Shown: piece by piece, positions 22,811-30,052 of the stretch
Layout: every line of letters starts with the position of its first letter
Numbering within the stretch: the stretch's first letter is position 1
Source: an uncultured Sutterella sp.
GTDB lineage: Bacteria; Pseudomonadota; Gammaproteobacteria; Burkholderiales; Burkholderiaceae_F
NCBI GenBank assembly: GCA_905198475.1
Contig: CAJKCQ010000028.1
Location: 1-30,052 of the forward strand
Length of the DNA: 30,052 nt
Direction of reading: 5' to 3'
Program-made: the position numbers and the translations under genes
Notes under the pieces: model-generated
Told to the model about the DNA's origin: nothing
Databases searched by the model: none
Seen by the model: the letters and a program-made list of their open reading frames with translations, nothing else

Positions 22811-22847
22811 AAGCCCGCCGTCCGGCAGTCCGGAGGGCGGGCTTTTT
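22811..22847. terminator. bidirectional intrinsic terminator
   Basis: AAGCCCGCC (22811-22819) and GGCGGGCTT (22836-22844) form a 9-bp stem, with CCGG repeats in the loop. TTTTT follows on the plus strand, and the minus strand reads TTCTTTT. It serves the lipoprotein operon and leftward tamB. Confidence 0.9.
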
Positions 22848-22877
22848 CATGACCGTGGGGGCCGCATCGACCGGCCG

Positions 22878-25800
22878 CTAGAACTCAAACCGGTAGAGGA
22901 AGTCGATCGCCTGATCGACCCCGGAGGCGGCCTCGAGGTAGAGGCGCGGCAGGAGCCGGTAGCGCAGCGTCAGGGTGGCGAGCGAATCGAAGATTCCGAT
23001 GCCGTACTTCACCTGGAGACCGGGGAGCACGTACGCGGTCACCACCACCTTCTGCGCGTCGCCCGTGCCGGTGGTGTCCACGCCCAAGCCTCTGAGCCCC
23101 ACGGCGTCACCCACTTCGGAGAGGATGCCGCCGCCCTGGCTCGTGCCGAGGCCGATCAGCATGCTCGTCATCATGGAGGCGCTGCTGCCCTCTTGGCTCC
23201 CCAGCCCCTCGCCGCGCAGCAGATAGCTGAGCGCCTGCTCCTCGGAGAGCTGCGGCGTCGAGAAGAGCTTCACTTCCGGCGCCTCGGCCGTCCCGGTGAC
23301 GCGGATGCCGGCCGTGACGCCGTCGGCGGTGTTCTCGGGGTTCCTCACCGCTTCGATGCGCAGCCCCGGATTGTTCATCGGCCCCGAGAAGAGGATCTGT
23401 CCGGTCTGGATCACGAGGTCCTGCCCGTAGGCGCGGAAGCGCCCGGCCGGGATGGTGATCTGGCCGAGGAGCCCCATGCGGCCCTTCGCGGCGATGAGCT
23501 TCACCTCCCCGTTGAGGCGCGCCTTGAGGCCGTAGGCGGCGATGTGGACGTCGTCGCCCAACACCACGTCGAGGTTGCTCTCGACGGGCAGCGACTCCGT
23601 GCGCACCGAGAGGGGCTGGAGGTTCGCGTCGAGGAGCACCTGATCGGAGGAGACGCCGACGCTCGAGGCGGGAAGCTCCTTCACCTCGATCATCGACTTC
23701 GGGATCTCCACGCGCCCCGTGAGGCGGATGAGGTCGGGCCGCGCTTCGGCTTCGGCGTGTCCCTTGAGGTCGAGATTGATCATGGGCGGCATCGCCACAT
23801 GCAGTCCCTCGGTGGAGACCGCCGCCTTCGCGGTCCACTTCGCGAGGCTCTCCCAGGCGGCCTCGCCCGAAAGCGCGACCCGCTCGGTCTTGGTCCGCAC
23901 TTCGCCCGAGAGGGTCGAACTCCGCCCGTTGAAGTCCACGAAGATGCTCGAGGGCTCCATGTCGAGCGGAATGAAGTCCGCATTCACGACGACGTTCTCG
24001 ATCCCGAGGCGCCCGTAGAGCTCGGGCGCCGCCAGGGTTCCGCCGAACTTCAGGTCCGCGTTCACCGCTCCTTCGGCGCGCTCGCCGCGCGAGAGATAGG
24101 GCTGCACGAAGGCCGGGGTGAGGCCGTCGATGCGCACCGAGCCCGCGAGCCTGCGGCGCCCTGCAAGGTCCGAGACCGAGAGCTCCCCTGCGCTCGAGCC
24201 GTTCCCCGCAGGCTGCACCTCCCAGGCGAGCGCCAGGCGCCCGGCCGACAGGATCCCGTGGGCGCGGAGCTTCTCCAAGGTCACGGGAAAGCGCACGCCC
24301 TGAAAGCGCGTCGAATAGGTGAGGCCGTCGCCGTTGAGGTTGAGCTGCGCGTGGGGAAGCGCGCTCTTCGCGAGGTCCCACCTCGCCGTGGCGTCGCCCG
24401 TGAGCGCCCCGGTGAGGCGGTCGCTCTTCTTTCTGAGATAGGGCTGCAGCACGGAAAGATCAAAGCGCGTGAGCTTCAGGGCCGCCTCGCCGGCGCGCCC
24501 GAAAAGCGCATCCTTCGCGAGACACGCCTCGGCGTCGGCGTGCTCCCAGCAGTGGGCGCCCACCTTGAACTGCTCCGTCTCGGGATTCCAGGCGAGCGCC
24601 GCGCTCGGGCGCGTCGTCCAGACGCCCGCCGGAGTCGTGATCAACCCGCTCGTCAACCGCCCCGACCAAGCGAGCGTGCGGCGCAGAAATTCGCCCGAAA
24701 AGGCGAGCGAACCCGAAACCGGAGAGCCCTCCACCGAGAGCTTCACGTCGTGCTTCGCCTCCGTGCCCTTCAGGGAGGCGGAGACCGCATCGAATTGAAC
24801 GCCCGAGGCGGAGAGCCCCTTGAGCGAGAGCGAGGCGCTTCCCGCCACCATGCCGTCGGCGAGCGACGCGGCGATGAAGCGGAGCTTTTCGGTGAAGGGG
24901 GCGTTCAGCGCGGGGACGGGCAGAGCGGGCGCGCCCTTCCCGCCGGCGGCAGGCGGCGGGGGCGGCGGAGCACTCGACTTTCCCGGCTGCGGCCCTTCGC
25001 GGCCGTCCTTGAAGGGTGAGTTTCTGAGGTCCACGAGAAGCCGAAGGGCCTTCAGGGCGAAGAGGTTCTCCCAGGCGAGCTCGTCAGCCCGGAGGTTCGC
25101 GAGCGCGATTGGGTGCGCGAGACTGCCGGCCAACTTCACCGTGCCCGAAGCGCTTCCCTTGAGTCCCGGAATCGTGTTGAGGAGCCCCGGCGCATTCACG
25201 GCGAGGTCGAGCGTGACACCGCGCAGGTGCTCGACCTCCCCCTTGAGGTCGAGCGTGTTGCGCCCGAGGACGAAGGCAAGCTTGGGCACCTTCCACGAGA
25301 CGCCGTCCTCGCCCGAAAGCGCGAGGTCGAGCTTCACGGGCGCCTGTTGGATGGTGCCGTCCACTTTGGCCGAGGCCTCGTCGATGCGGAAGGTCCCGTC
25401 GGTGCGTACGATGCCGCGGCCCGAAAGCGCCGCGGTGAGCTTCAGGGGGAGCTTGCTCACCCAACGGCCCACGTCCACGCGGTCGACTTCGAGCGCCGTG
25501 CGCCAGACGAAGTGCTCGCTCCAGTCCGCGCGCCCCTCGAGCTTCATCGAGCCCAAGGGGGTCGTGAGCAGGCACTTCTCAACCCCCGCGCCCCGGAAGT
25601 TCCCCGACGCCGCGGCGTCGAGCACGCCCTCGAGCACCTTGCGTCCGAGAACCGGCGCGGAGGGCTCGATCTCCGGGCGCCCGGCGAGCGTGAAGCGCCA
25701 GTCGGCCGGAGACCCGGAGAAATGGAGCGCGAGGCCGCGCACGCGCACCCGCGTCGGCCCCGCCGCCGCTCCCTGAGCCGCCCCCGATGCGCCGCTCTCC

Positions 25801-27197
25801 GCCGCGGCCGCAGGCAGCGCGGGGAATTTGAGGAGCGCAGACTCGATCGCCGCTTCAAAGGGAAGCGCCGCCGAGGAGGGATCGGCCGAAAGCGAGACCG
25901 TGAGGTCGGCAGCGCCGGCGAACTTGGCGGAAGCCGACATCCGCCCGCAGATCTCGCCCGAAGCCGTGAGGTCGAGCGTCGTTTCCGGCGCGTCGAACGT
26001 CACCCCCGCGAGCGCCCCCCAGGGAGCGGCGTCAAGCGCGGCATGGAGGTCGAGAGTGAACGGCCACTTTTCCTTCATGTCCACGACCGCCGTGAGCTTC
26101 ACATCGCCCGCGGTGCTCTTGAGCGCAAGCGTGCGCAGATCAACGCGGCTGCCCTCGCCCAAGAGCGAGAGGTCGAGCGACTCCACGCCCAAGGGCGAGA
26201 GCCCGGGGAGGTCCTGCGTGCCCGGAATGCGCCAGAAAGCCCAGTGACGGAATTCGACCGCGGGGGCGTCCACCGCAAAGGGCAGCCGCACCTCGGGGAG
26301 CGCCGGAGAGAGGGGCTTCGAGAAGAATGCCTCGAGGCGCCGCGCAAAGGCGTCGGCGCGGGGCGCGGCGGCGGGCGCCTCCTCCGCGGTGCCCGATTCG
26401 CTCGATTCGCCCGGCTTTTGCGCGGACTGCTCCGGGGCCTCGCCGGAAGGCGCTTCGGGCAAAGCTTCGGCGGGCTTTTGCGCGCGGGCCGCCTCGCGTG
26501 CGACGTCCGTGCCGGGAAGCGGCGCGTCGGCCGCAAAGAATTCAGCGCTCCCGCCCAGGAAGGCGCTCTTCGTGAGCGTGAGCCGCGCGCCGTCAAAGCG
26601 CCCGCCGAGCGTCACCTCGCCCAACGTCGCGCGCAGCCCCGGCGCGCCGACCCAGCCGTCGCCCAAGGTGAGGCGGCCGAGCTCGAGGACGCCGCCCTCG
26701 AGCGACGCCGCGGCTTCGAGACCGCGGATGTAGCCCGAACAGTCGTCCACCTCGAGGCCGGTGCGCACGACCTCCAGAGCGTCCACCGACACCTTCCAGG
26801 GAAGATGGAGGTCAAGCGGACCCGGGGCGGCCGTCTCCTGCGGTCCGGCCGGCGGGAGCTCCGCCGTGTTGACCTGCAGCTCGGCGCCGATGAGCGCGAC
26901 ACGCTGCAGGTGGAGGTGCTTCTCGAAGAGCCGCCGCCAGTCGAGGGAGAGCTCGAGGGCTTCGGCCTCCGCCTTCACGCCCGGGGACTCCCAGGCGAGG
27001 CCCGAAATGCGGAGGTTTTCAAGGTTCCCTTCGACGGCGGCGACGGTGAGGCCCGGCACCCAGCGGTCCGCGGCGCGCCCGAGGGCGGCGAGGCCCGAGG
27101 GCGTGGCGACGAGCCACAGGGCGAGGCCGGCGAGAGAAATCAGCAGAAGAACGAACGCGGCGAAGACGCCGCAGAAGATGCGCGCGGGTCGGGTCAT
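22878..27197 (-). CDS. tamB: TamB, translocation and assembly module inner-membrane subunit
   Basis: TamB spans the periplasm as a lipid-bearing beta-taco groove and works with TamA in outer-membrane assembly and phospholipid transport. It has 1439 residues, a little longer than E. coli TamB. There is one N-terminal anchor (about 8-30), then a long repetitive beta region, and the conserved DUF490 domain in the last 350 or so residues, ending in an aromatic, barrel-like strand (FLYRFEF). Two low-complexity inserts stand out: a Glu/Ala/Pro-rich stretch near 235-280 and a Pro/Gly-rich one near 728-750. Such flexible inserts are unusual within the groove. The gene starts six bases after the tamA stop, so they are coupled. 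Confidence 0.95.
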   Translation of the reverse strand: MTRPARIFCGVFAAFVLLLISLAGLALWLVATPSGLAALGRAADRWVPGLTVAAVEGNLENLRISGLAWESPGVKAEAEALELSLDWRRLFEKHLHLQRVALIGAELQVNTAELPPAGPQETAAPGPLDLHLPWKVSVDALEVVRTGLEVDDCSGYIRGLEAAASLEGGVLELGRLTLGDGWVGAPGLRATLGEVTLGGRFDGARLTLTKSAFLGGSAEFFAADAPLPGTDVAREAARAQKPAEALPEAPSGEAPEQSAQKPGESSESGTAEEAPAAAPRADAFARRLEAFFSKPLSPALPEVRLPFAVDAPAVEFRHWAFWRIPGTQDLPGLSPLGVESLDLSLLGEGSRVDLRTLALKSTAGDVKLTAVVDMKEKWPFTLDLHAALDAAPWGALAGVTFDAPETTLDLTASGEICGRMSASAKFAGAADLTVSLSADPSSAALPFEAAIESALLKFPALPAAAAESGASGAAQGAAAGPTRVRVRGLALHFSGSPADWRFTLAGRPEIEPSAPVLGRKVLEGVLDAAASGNFRGAGVEKCLLTTPLGSMKLEGRADWSEHFVWRTALEVDRVDVGRWVSKLPLKLTAALSGRGIVRTDGTFRIDEASAKVDGTIQQAPVKLDLALSGEDGVSWKVPKLAFVLGRNTLDLKGEVEHLRGVTLDLAVNAPGLLNTIPGLKGSASGTVKLAGSLAHPIALANLRADELAWENLFALKALRLLVDLRNSPFKDGREGPQPGKSSAPPPPPPAAGGKGAPALPVPALNAPFTEKLRFIAASLADGMVAGSASLSLKGLSASGVQFDAVSASLKGTEAKHDVKLSVEGSPVSGSLAFSGEFLRRTLAWSGRLTSGLITTPAGVWTTRPSAALAWNPETEQFKVGAHCWEHADAEACLAKDALFGRAGEAALKLTRFDLSVLQPYLRKKSDRLTGALTGDATARWDLAKSALPHAQLNLNGDGLTYSTRFQGVRFPVTLEKLRAHGILSAGRLALAWEVQPAGNGSSAGELSVSDLAGRRRLAGSVRIDGLTPAFVQPYLSRGERAEGAVNADLKFGGTLAAPELYGRLGIENVVVNADFIPLDMEPSSIFVDFNGRSSTLSGEVRTKTERVALSGEAAWESLAKWTAKAAVSTEGLHVAMPPMINLDLKGHAEAEARPDLIRLTGRVEIPKSMIEVKELPASSVGVSSDQVLLDANLQPLSVRTESLPVESNLDVVLGDDVHIAAYGLKARLNGEVKLIAAKGRMGLLGQITIPAGRFRAYGQDLVIQTGQILFSGPMNNPGLRIEAVRNPENTADGVTAGIRVTGTAEAPEVKLFSTPQLSEEQALSYLLRGEGLGSQEGSSASMMTSMLIGLGTSQGGGILSEVGDAVGLRGLGVDTTGTGDAQKVVVTAYVLPGLQVKYGIGIFDSLATLTLRYRLLPRLYLEAASGVDQAIDFLYRFEF

Positions 27198-27203
27198 GAT
27201 GCG

Positions 27204-28952
27204 TCAGAGTTCCGGACCGAGGCCGATGTAGAAGGCGAAGCCCGTGTGGTCGGGGTCACCCACGGGCCGGGCGACGTCGAGCTTAACGGGGCCGACGGGG
27301 GACTGCCAGCGGATGCCTACGCCCGCGCCCGTCTTGAAGGAGGTCGAGGTGAAGCGCTCGACCGCTTCGCCGGCGTCCACGAAGACCGCGGTCCACCAGC
27401 TGCCCTTCATGTTCCATTGGTATTCGAGGCTCGCGGTGAGGAGCCGCTCGGCGCCGCGCAGCTCCCCCGAGGCGTCTCTCGGCGAGATCGACTTGTAGTC
27501 GTAGCCGCGGATGCTGCGGTCGCCGCCCGCGAAGAAGCGCAGGTCCGGGGGCACGGCCTTGAAGTTCGTGCTCTGGATCCACCCGAAGGCGTAGCGGCCG
27601 ATGAAGCGGTGCCGCGCCGCGGCCGTGCGGATGATCGCGCCCTGCGCGTAGAAGCTCCAGAAGTCGATGTCCGACCCCCATTCGGTGCGCGAGACGTCAA
27701 ACGTGTAGCGCTGGGAGTCCCCCCAGGTCGGCATCGAGCCGCCGCGCGAGCGCGTGCGGTTGAAGGACACGCCCGGGTAGATCACCATCGTCGTCGCGTC
27801 GCTCTCACCCTGCGTGAAGCTGTCGAGCATCCAGCGCAGGTTCACCGCGCGCTGCCAGCCCGTCTCGAGGTTCCAGTAGCGCGAAGCGACGAGCGTTGTC
27901 TGCGAGGAGTCCGTGTCGTTGAGGCTCGTGCGCTTCCAACCGCCCTGCACGAGGTAGTACTGCTCCAAGGGGCTTGCCGGGCGCGGCATCTTGTAGCTGA
28001 AGTCGAATTCCTGCTCTTTGGCCGACACGTTCGTCGAGAGCGTGAGCGAGTGCCCGCGCCGGTTCACCCAGGGCTTGGTCCACTCGCCCTTGAAGCGCGG
28101 ACCGACGTCGGTCGAATAACCTACGCCCGTCTCGACGATGTTGCCGCTCCGGGGCGTGACGCTCCCCACCATCGGGACCTCCATGTCGTCGTTGACCGCC
28201 CGGAAGTCGGGCGCGACCACGGCCGAATTGAACCAGCCCGTGTCGGCGAGGTTTTCGTTCAACTCCGCGAGGCTCTCCGACGCGTAGGGGTCGCCCGTGC
28301 GGAAGGGCACGAGGTTTTGGAGGATCCCCTCGTCGATCTGGGAGCCCGTGAAGCGCACCGGACCGAAGTGCCACCGGCGACCCGAATCGTATTCGAGCCG
28401 CCACCAGGCTTCATGCAGGCTTGTCGCAACCGCGAGCTCCGTCTTCGTGAAGCGCCCCTGGAAGTAGCCCTTCTTCATCGCGACGCTCTGCACGCGCTTT
28501 TTGAAGGCCTCGTATTCGCCGTGGTGAAGCACCCGCCCCTTTTCGGGAAGGTCCTTCAGAAGCGCACGGAAGTCCGGGTCCTCGGCCGCCTCGCCCTTGA
28601 GCACGAGGTCCGCTCCCGCGATCCGCACGGGCTCTCCCGGGTCAACGGTGAGGCTGAGAAGGCGCGGGCGCTTCGAGCCCGCCTCGGGCACGGGCCCCCA
28701 GGAGAAGGTGAGCTTCGGTTCGTAGTAGCCGAGGGCCTTGAGGCCGTCCCTCACGCCCGTACGCACGCCTGCGCGGTAGCGGCCGCGCACGGTGATCGAG
28801 TCGAGGCCGAGCGAGGCGAGCTGCGCCTCGACGTTCGAGCGCAGATCTCCTTCGAGTCCCTTGAGCTCGAGCGTGAAGTCCGCCGCGAGGGCGAACCCCG
28901 GCAGCACGCAGAGAAGAAGGAAAAGCGGCGAAAACGAGCGGGCGGACGGCAC
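27204..28952 (-). CDS. tamA: TamA, Omp85-family outer-membrane assembly protein
   Basis: TamA is the outer-membrane partner of TamB. The 582 residues (E. coli about 577) comprise a signal peptide (about 1-23), N-terminal POTRA domains to about 260, and an Omp85 barrel. RSIRGYDYKS near 470-480 is the conserved loop-6 VRGF/Y-type motif. The C-terminus, FAFYIGLGPEL, is the typical TamA end. The start is a GTG at 28952; no ATG lies near the signal peptide, and a weak AGGA lies upstream. tamB follows after six bases. No dedicated promoter could be singled out in the GC-rich 257-bp upstream gap. Confidence 0.94.
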   Translation of the reverse strand: MPSARSFSPLFLLLCVLPGFALAADFTLELKGLEGDLRSNVEAQLASLGLDSITVRGRYRAGVRTGVRDGLKALGYYEPKLTFSWGPVPEAGSKRPRLLSLTVDPGEPVRIAGADLVLKGEAAEDPDFRALLKDLPEKGRVLHHGEYEAFKKRVQSVAMKKGYFQGRFTKTELAVATSLHEAWWRLEYDSGRRWHFGPVRFTGSQIDEGILQNLVPFRTGDPYASESLAELNENLADTGWFNSAVVAPDFRAVNDDMEVPMVGSVTPRSGNIVETGVGYSTDVGPRFKGEWTKPWVNRRGHSLTLSTNVSAKEQEFDFSYKMPRPASPLEQYYLVQGGWKRTSLNDTDSSQTTLVASRYWNLETGWQRAVNLRWMLDSFTQGESDATTMVIYPGVSFNRTRSRGGSMPTWGDSQRYTFDVSRTEWGSDIDFWSFYAQGAIIRTAAARHRFIGRYAFGWIQSTNFKAVPPDLRFFAGGDRSIRGYDYKSISPRDASGELRGAERLLTASLEYQWNMKGSWWTAVFVDAGEAVERFTSTSFKTGAGVGIRWQSPVGPVKLDVARPVGDPDHTGFAFYIGLGPEL

Positions 28953-29130
28953 GGGAAGCGGATCCTGAAGGTCTGGCGGCCCGCGCGGGGCACTTCAATG
29001 GATGCCCTCCGATCCCTCCGAAGTCCTGTAGATCAGGCGTAAAGCAAGGGAGAGCGGGCAGCGCACGGGAGTTGGATGACTGCCGCCATTTTAGGGGGCG
29101 GCGGACCGCCGCCGCGCACCCCAGAAACAA

Positions 29131-29170
29131 TTCGACGGTCTTTCGTCATGAATAACGAAGGGCCGTCGAA
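29131..29170 (-). terminator. long hairpin terminator after the histone-like gene
   Basis: TTCGACGG-T-CTTTCGT (29131-29146) pairs with ACGAAGG-G-CCGTCGAA (29155-29170), 15 pairs with one internal mismatch and an 8-nt loop. On the minus strand TTGTTTCTGG follows. It lies 40 bp past the stop. A GC palindrome (29097-29113) lies further on. Confidence 0.75.
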
Positions 29171-29209
29171 CGCAGGGAATTCAACGCGGATTCAGGCCGC
29201 CGCCCGGGC

Positions 29210-29632
29210 TCAGGCCCGACGGGCGGCGGGCGCGGCGGCAGCGGGTTTCACTGTGGATTTTGCAGCGGGCTTCGCGGGAGCCTTCGTCGGCGCCTTCACC
29301 GGAGCGGCGGGCGCGGCCTTCACTTCAACCTTGGGCGCGGCCTTCGGCGCGGGCTTGGCAGCAGGCTTTTCAGCAGCCTTCTGAGCCGCCTTCGGGGCCG
29401 GCTTCTCAGCCGTCTTCGGAGCCTTTGCGGACTTCTCGGCCTTCAACGCCTTCTTGGGCGCCTCGGCCTTCTGCTCGGCCGCATACTTCTCGGCGATGAG
29501 CTTCATCCCGGTCTCAACAAGTGCCGCCAGAGCGGCCTCGGGCTTGAGCCCGGTTTCTCCAAGCGCATCCGTCAGAGCGGCGAGCGTCTTCTTGTCGAGC
29601 TTCACCTCGGCCTTGATCTTGATGGTCGGCAT
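29210..29632 (-). CDS. Ala/Lys/Pro-rich histone-like protein
   Basis: Starting at the ATG at 29632 gives 140 residues. The N-terminal 55 look like a small alpha/beta domain (PTIKIKAEVKLDKKTLAALT and a helical continuation). The rest is a disordered tail of Ala, Lys and Pro in repeats such as APKAAPK and APAKPAAK, similar to histone H1-like and AlgP-type bacterial proteins that bind DNA without sequence preference. This start is supported by GGAG nine bases upstream and by the clean N-terminal domain. The frame stays open upstream into a ribbon-helix-helix sequence; see the alternative entry ending at 29959. Only one of the two entries should be counted. Confidence 0.6.
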   Translation of the reverse strand: MPTIKIKAEVKLDKKTLAALTDALGETGLKPEAALAALVETGMKLIAEKYAAEQKAEAPKKALKAEKSAKAPKTAEKPAPKAAQKAAEKPAAKPAPKAAPKVEVKAAPAAPVKAPTKAPAKPAAKSTVKPAAAAPAARRA

Positions 29633-29959
29633 GACTCCTTTCTCCTTCATTTGCGCCCTGTGGCGCGGAGCGCCGCCGGACGCGCGGCGCCGGAACGTTT
29701 TTCCTTCCGAAACGCCGAAGAGCCGGCTTCCGCACGGGACAAAAGCCGGCATGCATGGAGTCAATGTATCACGCCGCGCCCGAACCGATTCCGGTTCCTT
29801 CCAGTGGTAGAGGTCACCGCAGCGAACGGCCTCCTCGAGGAATTTGCGCATCACATGAGAGAGCATCACGGAACGCTCGCAGGCAAGGGTGTCGAGCGCC
29901 GTCTTGAGCTCGTTGGGCACCCGGCAGCTCACGACGCAGCTCTTGTTCTTCGCACGCAT
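29210..29959 (-). CDS. alternative: ribbon-helix-helix domain fused to the histone-like protein
   Basis: No stop codon separates an upstream ATG at 29959 from the histone-like frame, giving 249 residues. Residues 1-50 look like an Arc/CopG-type ribbon-helix-helix DNA-binding domain (SCVVSCRVPNELKTALDTLA, then SVMLSHVMRKFLEEAV). Residues about 58-109 look like translated non-coding DNA, rich in Arg, Pro and Cys, and overlap a hairpin with 8-bp arms GCCGGCTT/AAGCCGGC. Either this is a real fusion with an internal start, or the RHH gene has lost its stop by a frameshift; one alternative frame meets TGA soon after the domain. Confidence 0.4.
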   Translation of the reverse strand: MRAKNKSCVVSCRVPNELKTALDTLACERSVMLSHVMRKFLEEAVRCGDLYHWKEPESVRARRDTLTPCMPAFVPCGSRLFGVSEGKTFRRRASGGAPRHRAQMKEKGVMPTIKIKAEVKLDKKTLAALTDALGETGLKPEAALAALVETGMKLIAEKYAAEQKAEAPKKALKAEKSAKAPKTAEKPAPKAAQKAAEKPAAKPAPKAAPKVEVKAAPAAPVKAPTKAPAKPAAKSTVKPAAAAPAARRA

Positions 29960-29996
29960 CGGCCTGCCCAATGCGCCGATTTTTCGGGAAACAAAC

Positions 29997-30052
29997 AGTG
30001 ATCACTCTCCGGCCTGAAGGCCGGAGCTTCTTGATTCGCTGAGCCTCGCGGC
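29997..30052 (-). mobile_element. tnpB: probable 3' end of an IS200/IS605-type tnpB element (partial)
   Basis: Read on the minus strand, the edge holds an open frame of 16 codons (AARLSESRSSGLQAGE) ending in TGA at 30004-30002. Its codons form a perfect hairpin, CTCCGGCC-TTCA-GGCCGGAG, followed at once by the palindrome AGTGATCACT (30006-29997). A GC hairpin with a TTCA or TTTA loop overlapping the tnpB stop is typical of IS200/IS605 right ends and forms part of the TnpB guide RNA scaffold. Most of the element lies outside the window, so the call rests on this pattern alone. Confidence 0.45.

Noticed and set aside
25113..29042. Plus-strand open frame of about 1300 codons opposite tamA and tamB.
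   Set aside because: It is antisense to two well-recognised genes, is extremely rich in Arg, Glu and Gly, has no domains, and is the expected by-product of high-GC codon bias.

Overview
The window is about 30 kb of high-GC DNA coding for a Gram-negative cell envelope: TonB/ExbB/ExbD, a TonB-dependent receptor, TamA/TamB and several outer-membrane lipoproteins. The short ExbB, the DcuC-type dicarboxylate carrier, the CstA peptide/pyruvate carrier and the lack of sugar catabolism genes fit an anaerobic or microaerophilic betaproteobacterium. Burkholderiales, and specifically the Sutterellaceae, is my best guess; this is inference, since no rRNA or other marker is present. No rRNA, tRNA or CRISPR array was seen.

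Layout. (1) 156-395: a small membrane protein closed by a perfect terminator. (2) 482-8821: one iron-uptake locus. exbB-exbD-tonB and a TonB-dependent receptor run leftward. A four-gene CeuBCDE-like ferric-siderophore ABC importer runs rightward. A good Fur-box candidate (4891-4905) lies between them. The binding protein keeps the His, Tyr and three Arg that hold ferric catecholates in Campylobacter CeuE. (3) 8959-12578: a PLP aminotransferase (-), a decayed aldo/keto reductase (-), then an intact aldo/keto reductase overlapping a CreA-type lipoprotein gene (+). (4) 12593-13317: an orphan FeoC-like Fe-S winged-helix gene whose promoter lies in a large palindrome, then a promoter-to-terminator unit of about 180 nt that looks like a small RNA or an attenuator in front of an AraJ-like exporter. 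(5) 14607-15712: a TIGR04076-type protein with a four-cysteine tail, divergent from a Crp/Fnr-type regulator only 26 bp away. (6) 15893-21432: carbon transport (a small membrane protein, cstA, dcuC and a CynX-type MFS exporter, all leftward). The 597-bp cstA-dcuC gap holds a second strongly folded region with a possible promoter. (7) 21726-22789: a SlyB-like lipoprotein and a coiled-coil lipoprotein. (8) 22878-28952: tamA-tamB. (9) 29210-30052: an Ala/Lys/Pro-rich histone-like protein that may be fused to a ribbon-helix-helix domain, and at the very edge what looks like the 3' end of an IS200/IS605-type tnpB.

How it works together. The left third is a complete route for a ferric siderophore from outer membrane to cytoplasm, apparently iron-controlled. 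No esterase, ferric reductase or siderophore synthesis gene is present, which suggests use of siderophores made by others. The middle handles import of peptides/pyruvate and C4-dicarboxylates. The right end handles outer-membrane assembly. The least explained items are the two candidate structured RNAs (13110-13291 and about 18436-18620), the FeoC orphan with its palindrome, the cysteine-tailed TIGR04076/Crp pair, and the RHH/histone-like reading frame beside the transposon end.
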